Shown: piece by piece, positions 42,834 through 50,156 of the stretch
Layout of the letters: each line of letters begins with the position of its first letter
Position numbering within the stretch: the stretch's first letter is position 1
NCBI GenBank assembly: GCA_964598765.1
Contig: CAZRCZ010000001.1
Coordinates: 186,001-250,000 of the forward strand
Direction of reading: 5' to 3'
Origin: CAZRCZ01 sp964598765
GTDB taxonomy: Bacteria > Sumerlaeota > Sumerlaeia > MVZB01 > JAJFLK01
Length of the DNA: 64,000 nt
The notes under the pieces: model-generated
What the model was told of the DNA's origin: nothing
The model's database searches: none
The model's input: the letters and a program-made list of their open reading frames with translations, nothing else
Program-made: the position numbers and the translations under genes

Positions 42834-44969
42834 TCACCCTTCGGGTTCGAAATGCCTCGTCAAAAAAATCCGATGCAAACTGAATTCCGCTCCCGTCGCG
42901 GAATCGTTTTTCCCCACGATCCGAAACGTGATCGTGCTTTTCCCCGGTTCCAGTTGGATGGTTCCAATTTCCTGACGCTCCACCATCTTCGGTTCAGGCG
43001 AATAGGCGTCAATGGCTTCGCCGATGGGGTTCTCCCTCTGATCCACGCGACATTTTCCGTATGAAGGGCCCTTCTTGTAAGTAACCGAGAGGTGGTATTT
43101 ATCGGCCACTGGAGCTTCGATTTCAACTTTCATGAAACCGCTCGATCCGCCCGGCGTCAACGTGAGGATTTCGTAATCCATCTTGGTTTCCTTGTCCCGC
43201 CACGAGCCATAGGAGATATTTGATCCCTGAGAAAACGCGCGGATCGGAAGAAGTTGCGGCCAGAATTCCAACGCATTGGGAACAAAGGTCTTTTCGCGCG
43301 CAAACGCGCGTTCGAAATCGGAAGAGCTATTCGACGACGGCGCATGATCCGCGTAATAAATAGCCACGGACGTATATTCAACGGGCACGTCATTTTTTTC
43401 CGGACCGTGCTCGATGCTAAGGTCGAAGCTTTTTTCAAACGAAAGTTTGTCGGTCAGGCGAAAACGATAGCCGCCAGTCCGCGCCAGCGGAATCGAATAC
43501 CCCAAACATCCGCTAAGCGGCAGGCTCCGCGCCTCGTCCCATCGGTCGGGCAACGCATACCATCCGCCATTGAACGAATCTTCCGATCCCGTCCCATGAA
43601 TCCGCATTTCACCGTCAATGGTTGCGACGTCGTCCCCTTCAAAAAAAGTTGTCATTCCCGGTTTCAATCCTTGCGCCTGAAGAATGCAACCAACGAAATG
43701 ACCACGTCCCTCGACGTTGAGAATTTCGTAGGGTTTTCCGGTCTTGGGACTCCCGTTTTGTCGAACCGCGTAAAAACGGCCCTCCGTTTTCGAGCGCGGG
43801 AGATCGCTCGCGAAAGATATCGAATAATCTACTCGAATCGGGCTCATGTCGTACGGATTAGTGTACGAATCCTCGTCGAAGAATAATTCGATCTTGGCGG
43901 ACTTGTCGAAAGGCATGGGTAGGTAACACCAATTGACCTCGCCATCCGATCCAACGAGCAACGAACTTGCGGAAGGCTGACCAAAGGCGTATCCGAAGAA
44001 ATCGGCAACGGGGCATTGGATGGCCGGAGTGTCTTCGCCATCCCACCACGCGCGGAGCATGACATCGCGCCCTCTGTTTCGTGCAAATGCCGGCGGTGGG
44101 TTCACACCCAAAGCAATGACCCTGCCTCCATGCCCCAGTTCAAAGATGGTAACAGGTTTTCCCCGCTCTAATTCGATCGATTTTCCGTCTCTCGACACAT
44201 CCATCGTTGGGATACCTAAACTCGGATCGCCCACGGCTTTCGGCGGAGCAATGAGTTCGCGTCCCGTGATAGGGAGCCAAGCATAGCTATCGGTCGGTTT
44301 TAGACGCCAGTGATATGCCAGAAACTCGATGCCAGACTGGACGTCGCTCAGTTTGGGCCGTCTGCCCCAGTTGAAGTCGCCTAATTTCTCCGCAAACGAC
44401 TCCGTCGTCTCTCCCGGCGGGAGTTGGCGGTATTCGATTTGGTAAAACTGCATCAGTTTCCCCAAGAAACAAATTTTGAGCGATTGCTTGTAGGGAATCG
44501 GAAGATAGCAGTAGTAGCCGCCGAGTTCGTGGCCGACGAGGGGATTCAGAAACGGCGAAACCTTACCGGTGAAAAGATCAATAAATGGAATGCGGATGCG
44601 CGGCTCGGATTCGCCGTCGAAATAAAATTCCATCAGGTCCGAGGTCGGCGTCGGGGTCCAGATGCGCGTGACGACGCCCGGACCCTGCAAGTCGGCGATG
44701 ACGAGTTTCTCCCCCTCCTTGCGCAGGAACGAATACCGCCCGCTGAAGCCGTCGTCGTTGCCGCCGGAACGGTCATAGCTGGAGACCATCCCGACGCGCG
44801 AGCCGGTCTGATATTCCGGCAGACGCCAAATTTCGGCGAGCTTTTGGAGTTCTTCCTTCATTCCGCAGAAGGCGGCTGAGGAAGAGAAGAGGAAGATTAA
44901 ACACGAAAGCACAAAGAAGGCGCGATGGGACACAAAGGAAATGATTCGAGACTTATTTCTTTTTTTCAT
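42834..44969 (-). CDS. GH172 (DUF2961) glycoside hydrolase family protein, exported
   Basis: 711 residues from ATG 44,969. After a signal peptide (FVSHRAFFVLSCLIFLFSSS) the DUF2961 fold runs through the whole protein: SSYDRSGGNDDGFSG, LQGPGVVTRIWTPTP, FFDEDSYTNPYDMS and GTGSEDSFNGGWYAL, the last holding the acidic pair used by family GH172. Characterised GH172 enzymes act on fructofuranose dianhydrides or arabinofuranosides. The C-terminal 150 residues form a beta domain ending FSLHRIFLTRHF. The signal-peptide region lies within a CACAGAG-type repeat (about 44,885-45,010), so its start is probably recruited; earlier in-frame starts up to 45,050 are repeat sequence. Confidence 0.88.
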   Translation of the reverse strand: MKKRNKSRIISFVSHRAFFVLSCLIFLFSSSAAFCGMKEELQKLAEIWRLPEYQTGSRVGMVSSYDRSGGNDDGFSGRYSFLRKEGEKLVIADLQGPGVVTRIWTPTPTSDLMEFYFDGESEPRIRIPFIDLFTGKVSPFLNPLVGHELGGYYCYLPIPYKQSLKICFLGKLMQFYQIEYRQLPPGETTESFAEKLGDFNWGRRPKLSDVQSGIEFLAYHWRLKPTDSYAWLPITGRELIAPPKAVGDPSLGIPTMDVSRDGKSIELERGKPVTIFELGHGGRVIALGVNPPPAFARNRGRDVMLRAWWDGEDTPAIQCPVADFFGYAFGQPSASSLLVGSDGEVNWCYLPMPFDKSAKIELFFDEDSYTNPYDMSPIRVDYSISFASDLPRSKTEGRFYAVRQNGSPKTGKPYEILNVEGRGHFVGCILQAQGLKPGMTTFFEGDDVATIDGEMRIHGTGSEDSFNGGWYALPDRWDEARSLPLSGCLGYSIPLARTGGYRFRLTDKLSFEKSFDLSIEHGPEKNDVPVEYTSVAIYYADHAPSSNSSSDFERAFAREKTFVPNALEFWPQLLPIRAFSQGSNISYGSWRDKETKMDYEILTLTPGGSSGFMKVEIEAPVADKYHLSVTYKKGPSYGKCRVDQRENPIGEAIDAYSPEPKMVERQEIGTIQLEPGKSTITFRIVGKNDSATGAEFSLHRIFLTRHFEPEG

Positions 44970-45085
44970 CTTCGTGGTCCTTCGTGCCTTCTTTGCGTCT
45001 TTGTGTTTAATCATGAGGATTATTCCACCACCAAGGCACGAAGACACCAAGAAGAATCCGCAATCTCTTGGCGTCTTGGCGGTGC
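44894..45085. repeat. CACAGAG- and CCAAGACGCC-type inverted pairs around the GH172 start
   Basis: GATTAAACACGAAAGCACAAAG (44,894 onward, read in two parts) pairs with CTTTGCGTCTTTGTGTTTAATC (to about 45,012). A second pair, CCACCAAGGCACGAAGACACC with CTTGGCGTCTTGGCGGTG, spans 45,025-45,085. The first pair overlaps the coding sequence of the signal peptide. Confidence 0.75.
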
Positions 45086-45146
45086 ATTGTGCGCCGGAGG
45101 GCGGTTTTCAATGGAAATTTTGGTGGTGGACCTCTCAAATGGGACA

Positions 45147-46610
45147 ATGAATACGCCCATTTCCTCCACCGTCCGCGTCCGATTCGCCCCGGCCCCGACG
45201 GGATATCTTCATCTTGGCGGCGCGCGGACGGCGCTTTTCAATTGGCTCTACGCCCGTCATCACGGTGGCAAATTCATTTTGCGAATCGAAGACACCGATC
45301 TGGAACGCAATCTCCAAGAAGCATCGGAACAAGTCATCGCCGCGCTGAAATGGCTCGGTCTCGACTGGGATGAAGGGCCGGAAATCGGCGGTGAGTGTGG
45401 TCCTTATTTTCAGTCGCAGAGGCGGCAGATTCATTTGGAGTTCGCGCGCAAACTCTTGGACGCCGGATTGGCCTACGAGTGCTACATGTCCCTCGAAGAA
45501 TTGGAAGCCCACCGCAAGGTCGCCGTCGCCGCCGGAAAGCCGTTTCATTATGAAGGCTGGCACCGCGAACTGACCCGCGATCAAATCGCAGGGTTCAAAT
45601 CCGAGGGGCGCAAGGCCGCGATTCGCCTTCGGGTTGATCCGCCGAAGGAGGGCTACATTGTCCGCGATCTCATCAAAGGGGACACCCATTTCCCTCCCGA
45701 TCAGATTGACGATTTCATTCTCGTCCGGTCCGACGGCGTGCCGTCGTTTCATCTGGCCAACGTCGTGGACGATGCGACGATGACAATCACGCACGTTATT
45801 CGCGGCGAGGATCACCTGACCAACACGATCCGGCATCTCGTCCTCTTTGAAAAGCTCGGATTTCCCGCGCCGCAATACGCCCACCTGCCGATGATTTTGG
45901 GACCGGACCGCTCGAAACTCTCCAAACGCCACGGCGCGGTGTCGGTGATGGAATACGAGAAATTCGGCTATCTCCCCCACGCGATGATCAACGAACTCGC
46001 TCTGCTCGGCTGGAGTCCGGCGGACGGCAAAGAGGAATTGAGCCGCGATGAATTGATTGCGCGGTTCGATCTGGACCGTTGCGGACGAAGCGGCTCGATC
46101 TTCGATTTCGCCAAGCTGGATCATTTCAATCGTCTGGCGATCAAGGCCATGCCGCTTGAAATGCTGGAAGCAAAGCTTCAGCCTTACATGGAAGTGGCAC
46201 GGGCTTCCAGCCCCTGTTTTCATGGGCAAGATGCCCATGCCACGGACCTCATTTCCCTCTTGCGGGATGAGCTTCACAAATTCTCCGATTTCCCTAGCCT
46301 CGTCGCGCCGATCCTCAACGAACCGACTTGGTCCGACGAACTTCTCAAGGACGAGGCGATGAAGGACGCGCGCAAGGTCGTCGAGGCGATCCGCGCCGCG
46401 CTCGAATCGCTCCCCGAACCGTGGGACCGCGCCGTCATCAAGGCCAAAATTCAGGAGGTCGGAAAGACGTTGGGGATCAAAGGCAAATTCCTCTTCATGC
46501 CGATTCGCGCCGCCCTCACCGGCTCCCTCCACGGCCCCGCGCTGGATGGGGTGGTGGTAGTATTGGGTAGGAACGCATGTTTGGATCGAATCTTACGATT
46601 TCAAAAGTAA
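45147..46610 (+). CDS. gltX: Glutamyl-tRNA synthetase with an in-frame repeat insertion
   Basis: 487 residues from ATG 45,147, matching the family start (VRVRFAPAPTGYLHLGGARTA; HIGH-type motif HLGG). An ATG at 45,111 with a better GGAGG site would add 12 residues. Class I motifs: FAPAPTG, the GEDHL region and SKLSKRHGAV (KMSKS-type). The anticodon-binding domain starts at about 330. Inside it, residues 350-366 (VARASSPCFHGQDAHAT) are encoded by an inserted repeat (46,194-46,243) not found in other GluRS. Otherwise length and order are normal, so the enzyme is probably active. It overlaps the next gene by 34 nt. Confidence 0.95.
   Translation: MNTPISSTVRVRFAPAPTGYLHLGGARTALFNWLYARHHGGKFILRIEDTDLERNLQEASEQVIAALKWLGLDWDEGPEIGGECGPYFQSQRRQIHLEFARKLLDAGLAYECYMSLEELEAHRKVAVAAGKPFHYEGWHRELTRDQIAGFKSEGRKAAIRLRVDPPKEGYIVRDLIKGDTHFPPDQIDDFILVRSDGVPSFHLANVVDDATMTITHVIRGEDHLTNTIRHLVLFEKLGFPAPQYAHLPMILGPDRSKLSKRHGAVSVMEYEKFGYLPHAMINELALLGWSPADGKEELSRDELIARFDLDRCGRSGSIFDFAKLDHFNRLAIKAMPLEMLEAKLQPYMEVARASSPCFHGQDAHATDLISLLRDELHKFSDFPSLVAPILNEPTWSDELLKDEAMKDARKVVEAIRAALESLPEPWDRAVIKAKIQEVGKTLGIKGKFLFMPIRAALTGSLHGPALDGVVVVLGRNACLDRILRFQK
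46194..46243 (+). repeat. GGCACGGGC/CATGGGCA element inserted in gltX
   Basis: About 50 bp: the outer inverted arms GTGGCACGGGC and GCCCATGCCAC (one mismatch) enclose a perfect palindrome CATGGGCA-AGA-TGCCCATG. A diverged copy lies at 49,551-49,605. The reading frame is kept, adding 17 residues. Confidence 0.88.
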
Positions 46611-47167
46611 CAGCCCCGTGCGCGTTCGCTCTTTTCCTTTGTCTTGGATTCTCATTTTTGAGTGCCGCTGAAGAGAAGCCGAAAGAGGACTCGTCAGAAG
46701 CCAAGGAACAGGTCCGGATTCTTCTAGCGCAATTCCATGCCGCGGAGGAGGAACGGGACAAAATTACAAAGAAAGCCGAACGAAATCATCCCGACTACGC
46801 TCTGGCAAAACAAAGTGTGAAGGAATCACAAGACCGCATCAACACGGTTATCTGGGAGGATTGCCGAAGGTGGCGCGACTACTTGAAGGAGAATCCTAAC
46901 GCACAAGCGCTGGAAAAACGATTCAATGAGGCGGCCGTTTGGTTCAGATCGGAACGAATTCTCGCAATTCTCGCCCGCCCCGAGTTGGAGCCGCTACTCA
47001 AGAGGGTTTTCATTGAATGGTTCGACGGAATGCGAAAACGGAAGGACAAATCAATTCAGGAGATGTTCGAATGGCTTGAGCTTGATCCCAATGAAGAGGA
47101 TAGGGAAAAGTGGTGGACGCAAAATAAGAAGTTTCTTGAAAAGTGCGCCACTGAAAATTCAAAATGA
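46577..47167 (+). CDS. Exported coiled-coil protein of unknown function
   Basis: 196 residues. A signal peptide (APCAFALFLCLGFSFLSAA) is followed by a highly charged helical protein (SEAKEQVRILLAQFHAAEEERDKI, given in two parts, and later RKRKDKSIQEMFEWLEL). The ATG overlaps the 3' end of gltX by 34 nt. The frame stops at TGA 47,165-47,167 and the same frame continues open with protein-like sequence to 47,395, so the original gene may have been longer. I recognise no family. Confidence 0.6.
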   Translation: MFGSNLTISKVTAPCAFALFLCLGFSFLSAAEEKPKEDSSEAKEQVRILLAQFHAAEEERDKITKKAERNHPDYALAKQSVKESQDRINTVIWEDCRRWRDYLKENPNAQALEKRFNEAAVWFRSERILAILARPELEPLLKRVFIEWFDGMRKRKDKSIQEMFEWLELDPNEEDREKWWTQNKKFLEKCATENSK

Positions 47168-47209
47168 AAAGCGGCCTTCATTCACGAATCGGGGCTTCCG
47201 GAATGGGCC

Positions 47210-47395
47210 GTGGAATTGGCCGCGGACAATTCCGCGACCACTTATCTTTTCGAGAACGCATCCGGCGCGGTGATTTTGACCAAGCCGCCTGAGGTCAAAG
47301 AGGCCGAAGAACGCGTGGAAAAGTTATACACGGAGCTAAACCGCAAATTCCCCAAGTGGCAAAAGATGCTCGATGATTCCCCCAAGGAAAATTGA
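47210..47395 (+). CDS. Small charged protein or C-terminal remnant of the preceding gene
   Basis: 61 residues from GTG 47,210 (ELAADNSATTYLFENASGA, then a charged helix with EVKEAEERVEKLY). The frame is the same as 46,577-47,167, separated only by a TGA and a short linker that also reads as protein (KAAFIHESGLPEWA). It may be a separate small gene or the tail of a gene split by a stop. No ribosome-binding site is clear. Confidence 0.4.
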   Translation: MELAADNSATTYLFENASGAVILTKPPEVKEAEERVEKLYTELNRKFPKWQKMLDDSPKEN

Positions 47396-47490
47396 CTCTA
47401 TCATCAAGGAGCGATCATGCAATCCCCTCACTCCTTCGCCGAGCGCGCGTGGGCGATTTCGCGCGGTGCGACGGGGCGAATCTGATCGGC

Positions 47491-47661
47491 CTAGAGCGTG
47501 GCCACCGCGACGGTCTCGCCGTCCCACGCCATAAACTCAACTTCATAAGCCTCGCCGCCCGGGTAAACGTGCACCACGGTTCCCACGTCTCCGGATTTCA
47601 GACCTTCCGTCTCCAGATCGGACGCCAGAACGACAATGTCATGTTCTTTGATCGCGTTCAT
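47491..47661 (-). CDS. DUF4926 family small protein
   Basis: 56 residues read from ATG 47,661 to TAG 47,491: MNAIKEHDIVVLASDLETEG, then a short SH3-like sequence with GDVGTVVHVYPGGEAYEVEF and GETVAVATL. This is the pattern of DUF4926, small beta-barrel proteins that often sit beside toxin-like or other small genes in accessory clusters. It is next to a PIN toxin/antitoxin pair here. It is short, but the protein pattern is strong. Confidence 0.7.
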   Translation of the reverse strand: MNAIKEHDIVVLASDLETEGLKSGDVGTVVHVYPGGEAYEVEFMAWDGETVAVATL

Positions 47662-47693
47662 CAAATCCGATCGTCACAAGATCGAGAATCCCC

Positions 47694-48062
47694 CTACTGG
47701 GCTTCCAATTCCTCCAGCACCAGCCCCGGAATGGAACGAAAATGCGCCTCATTCAGCGTTGCGACCGGCAGTTGGAGTTCGAGCGCACTGACGGCTATCA
47801 TCACGTCCCTTAAGTCTTGCATTTGATTCTTGTCCGCGAGGGTCCGCACAACCAAGCTTTGCCGCGCGGCCATTTCCACCGTGAACGGATGAATGGGGAA
47901 AGGCATCAAAATGGATCGTGCCAGTCTTTCCGCTTCCAGCGTTCGCGCCCCATAAAAAATCTCCGCCGCCACGATGGCGCAGGTCTCCACTTCATTTTTG
48001 CATGTCTGACGATACAAGCGGGTTGTGGCCTTGTCCCGCGCGCGAAGATGTTCGATGAACAA
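47694..48062 (-). CDS. PIN-domain (VapC-like) toxin, start codon uncertain
   Basis: 122 residues from TTG 48,062. PIN features: the strand-helix start SLFIEHLRARDK, ETCAIVAAEIFYGA with conserved Glu, and DLRDVMIAVSALEL with the second Asp. The first catalytic Asp normally lies in LADTS: that sequence is present in frame just upstream (GAT at 48,069-48,071), but no ATG, GTG or TTG precedes it before a stop. The upstream antitoxin ends at 48,074, overlapping the natural start. Either a rare start codon (GTT 48,078-48,080 or another) is used or the toxin has lost its start. PIN toxins cut RNA. Confidence 0.75.
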   Translation of the reverse strand: MFIEHLRARDKATTRLYRQTCKNEVETCAIVAAEIFYGARTLEAERLARSILMPFPIHPFTVEMAARQSLVVRTLADKNQMQDLRDVMIAVSALELQLPVATLNEAHFRSIPGLVLEELEAQ

Positions 48063-48073
48063 ACTGGTATCAG

Positions 48074-48298
48074 CTAAAACCCGGTGACTGGCCGCGGACG
48101 ATTCCTTCCGGCCTCAATCCATGCGGCCAAATCCTCAGCGACCGGAACACGCTTGAGGATATCCAATTGCTCGTCGCGGGTGAGAGAGGAGAATGCTTCC
48201 ACCGTCACTCTGACCAAGGAGTGATCGGGGATGCGCTCGAGGAGATGGGTGGGCTTCAGATTCCCATTTTCAAAGATTGCGGTGGTTGATTGGGTCAT
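48074..48298 (-). CDS. AF2212/DUF104-like antitoxin
   Basis: 74 residues: MTQSTTAIFENGNLKPTHLL, a short beta domain with VRVTVEAF, then a charged tail with RPRPVTGF. This is the DUF104 antitoxin pattern (AIFENGVxKP), commonly paired with PIN toxins. It is directly upstream of the PIN gene and overlaps the natural start of that frame. It would neutralise the toxin and likely autoregulate the pair. Confidence 0.82.
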   Translation of the reverse strand: MTQSTTAIFENGNLKPTHLLERIPDHSLVRVTVEAFSSLTRDEQLDILKRVPVAEDLAAWIEAGRNRPRPVTGF

Positions 48299-48379
48299 GG
48301 AGGTTCCGATTTCGTCGTCCCATGGACGACCAGCGAAATTATTTTAACAGCGATTAGACTTCTTTGGCAAGGAGCGAAG

Positions 48380-48513
48380 ATGCGGTATCGGATGGACTTG
48401 AAGAAACGCGTTCAAGGATTCGCATCTTCTTCCGTCACTTGTGGTCAACTGGGGAATATGCGATTGTCAACAGGCGGGAAGGAGAACTTGCCGCACCTCA
48501 AGAGGGGGGAAAA
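48380..48513 (+). pseudogene. Possible IS630-family transposase N-terminal remnant
   Basis: MRYRMDLKKRVQGF at 48,380 looks like the start of the IS630 helix-turn-helix region. In another frame the downstream bases read IVNRREGELAAPQEGGK, like the linker after that domain. No DDE catalytic domain follows. The reading is interpretive; it may be chance. Confidence 0.35.
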
Positions 48514-48900
48514 ATGAAAATACGCATGATTCAAAGTGCAGTTTTGGCTTTAGCCTTAGCCGCCACCGCCGCCTGCGCGCGGCGGATCGGCGATTTTTCG
48601 ATGGTTTCCACCGGCGATCCGCAATACAGCGGCATGAAATCGGCCACGTTCGTCAACAACGTCGAGGGGACCGATTCGCGTTTCTGGATTCTTTTCATTC
48701 CGCTCGGTTCGGAGCCGAATCTAAAAGAGGCGGTGGATCGTTGTCTCGACAAGGGTAAAGGGGATTTCATCGAGCGGGCGCGATTTTACGAAACAGGGTG
48801 GACCCTCATCGCCGTCAGCTACGGCAATTTTTCCTGCGTGGGCGACGTGGGGAATTCCAAGCCGGGCAAATCGGGCAAATCGAAGAAACAGAGCGAGTGA
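48514..48900 (+). CDS. Small lipoprotein of unknown function
   Basis: 128 residues from ATG 48,514, with AAGAGGGGGG close upstream. The signal peptide ends LALAATAACAR, so Cys would be lipidated. The mature part (RRIGDFSMVSTGDPQYSGMK, then FWILFIPLGSEPNLKEAVD) resembles small lipoproteins of the kind that share an IPLG-x-P-x-x-x-x-A-V motif. The tail is Lys/Ser/Gly-rich. A longer in-frame opening at 48,364 overlaps the putative transposase remnant and is rejected. Confidence 0.75.
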   Translation: MKIRMIQSAVLALALAATAACARRIGDFSMVSTGDPQYSGMKSATFVNNVEGTDSRFWILFIPLGSEPNLKEAVDRCLDKGKGDFIERARFYETGWTLIAVSYGNFSCVGDVGNSKPGKSGKSKKQSE

Positions 48901-48922
48901 ACGTGCAATATCCCGGGATTTG

Positions 48923-48950
48923 AACCACCGAGACACAAAGACGCCAAGAT
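48923..48950 (+). repeat. CACAGAG/CCAAGACGCC mixed repeat
   Basis: ACCACCGAGACACAAAGACG followed by CCAAGATTC, joining elements of both families, in the 48,901-49,094 spacer. Confidence 0.7.
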
Positions 48951-49094
48951 TCGGAATAGAAAATGTTTGGAGGAGGAATTCTTGATGACTTGGCGACTTG
49001 AGGGCGCACCCTGAACAAATTTCCACAGATTCCTTGAATTTTCCCCCGCGAAGTAATTTGATGTTCCGTTCAAGCAAGGAGTTCGATTTTCAAA

Positions 49095-49532
49095 ATGTCC
49101 GGCGAATCCACACGTCTCATCAAAGCCAAAGTTCTCTCCTCGCGCGGATTCAGCCGCGCCCACAATCGCTACGAACTTGAATTGGAGTTGACCGCGCAGA
49201 TCGTGATTCCCGAGGAAACCTTCAAACCGGAGGTTTTCAAGGGGCGGACGCAGGACGTTTCGGCGGCGGGCATGGGGATCGTTCTGGAAAATTTGTCGCA
49301 GGATTTTTTTAAGAAGCTTCTCCCGAAATCCCGCTACATCCGCCTGAATTTCAACAACCCCATCAGCAACCGCGCGATCAAAATCACGGGGCGGATCATG
49401 TCCATTGATTATCACAAACCCAAGGCCGAGGAGCCGACGGGAAGATGCTTTTTCGGCATTTACTTCGACAAGAACGAGGGCGTTGATCTCTCCGATTACG
49501 TCCGGTTTGTGGAAGCCATCCGCCCCCTCTAA
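49095..49532 (+). CDS. PilZ-domain protein
   Basis: 145 residues. An N-terminal basic/aromatic stretch (SSRGFSRAHNRYELELEL) contains the R/H-x-x-R/Y region, and the D/N-x-S-x-x-G motif appears as QDVSAAGMGI. The beta-barrel continues through IRLNFNNPISNRAIKITGRI and ends FGIYFDKNEGV. PilZ domains bind cyclic-di-GMP; the first arginine pair is partly altered, so binding is not certain. The GAF-HD-GYP protein at 63 kb shows that the cell has c-di-GMP-related signalling. Confidence 0.75.
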   Translation: MSGESTRLIKAKVLSSRGFSRAHNRYELELELTAQIVIPEETFKPEVFKGRTQDVSAAGMGIVLENLSQDFFKKLLPKSRYIRLNFNNPISNRAIKITGRIMSIDYHKPKAEEPTGRCFFGIYFDKNEGVDLSDYVRFVEAIRPL

Positions 49533-49550
49533 CATCGTATCTGAAAATAG

Positions 49551-49605
49551 CGGCACGGGCGTCGCGCCCGTGGGCAGTTTGTGAATAATGCATGGGCAAG
49601 ATGCG
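49551..49605 (+). repeat. Diverged GGCACGGGC/CATGGGCA element
   Basis: CACGGGCG-TCG-CGCCCGTG (49,554-49,572) and CATGGGCAAGATGCG (49,591-49,605) match the parts of the gltX insertion, in the same order. Here it is intergenic. Confidence 0.7.
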
Positions 49606-49759
49606 CAATCCCACTCTTTTCCCATCTAAAAGCCACCGAAATTCCGCCCAAATCAAGGGATGAATTTGCCGAAGAGCCGATAGGCTTGCCGCCGTTCCGA
49701 CGCGGAGAAACGTTGCCTCCGCGATTGGACGCTGATTTCCTCAATAAAGGAGTCCGGTC

Positions 49760-50059
49760 ATGCCGATCTTTCATCCTCTGCCAACCCGAACCCATCCGCG
49801 TTTGCCCCAAGCGCCGAGAATTTTGTCCAAGGCGACGCCTCCGGCGGCGACGCTCAAGCCCGCTCCCGATTTTGAGCATTGGCGGATCGAGCGGGTTGCA
49901 AAATTGCTCGACGTTTCCAAGAAGCGGATTTATCACCTGATCCGCTTGCGCAAACTGGAAGCGATCCGCCTCGGCCCGCGTCAGTTGCGGATTCCGAGGA
50001 ACTCATTTGAAAAATATCTGGCGCGAATGAGGAAGGAGGAAGAGGAGAGAGACTACTGA
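49760..50059 (+). CDS. Excisionase-type helix-turn-helix protein
   Basis: 99 residues from ATG 49,760, with GGAG 7 nt upstream. A Pro-rich N-terminus (1-40) leads to a MerR/excisionase-like HTH: WRIERVAKLLDVSKKRIYHL, then LEAIRLGPRQLRIPRNSF, typical of the DNA-binding HTH_17 domain. A charged tail (ARMRKEEEERDY) follows. It may regulate a neighbouring gene or be a remnant of a mobile element; no integrase is visible. Confidence 0.8.
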   Translation: MPIFHPLPTRTHPRLPQAPRILSKATPPAATLKPAPDFEHWRIERVAKLLDVSKKRIYHLIRLRKLEAIRLGPRQLRIPRNSFEKYLARMRKEEEERDY

Positions 50060-50074
50060 AGATAAGGATGAGGG

Positions 50075-50156
50075 TGAAAGGCGAAGGGCGAAAGGGCGCA
50101 ATGGAGAACAGCGGGCTGTTGTCTTTTATTTTCGCCTTTCGCCTTTCGCCCTTCGT
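50075..50156. repeat. GGCGAAA heptamer inverted repeat
   Basis: GGCGAAGGGCGAAAGGGCG (about 50,080-50,098) and CGCCTTTCGCCTTTCGCCC (50,133-50,151) form inverted arms of heptamer units. The right arm encodes the last residues (RRRAKGERRK) of the convergent glycosyltransferase gene. Confidence 0.75.
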
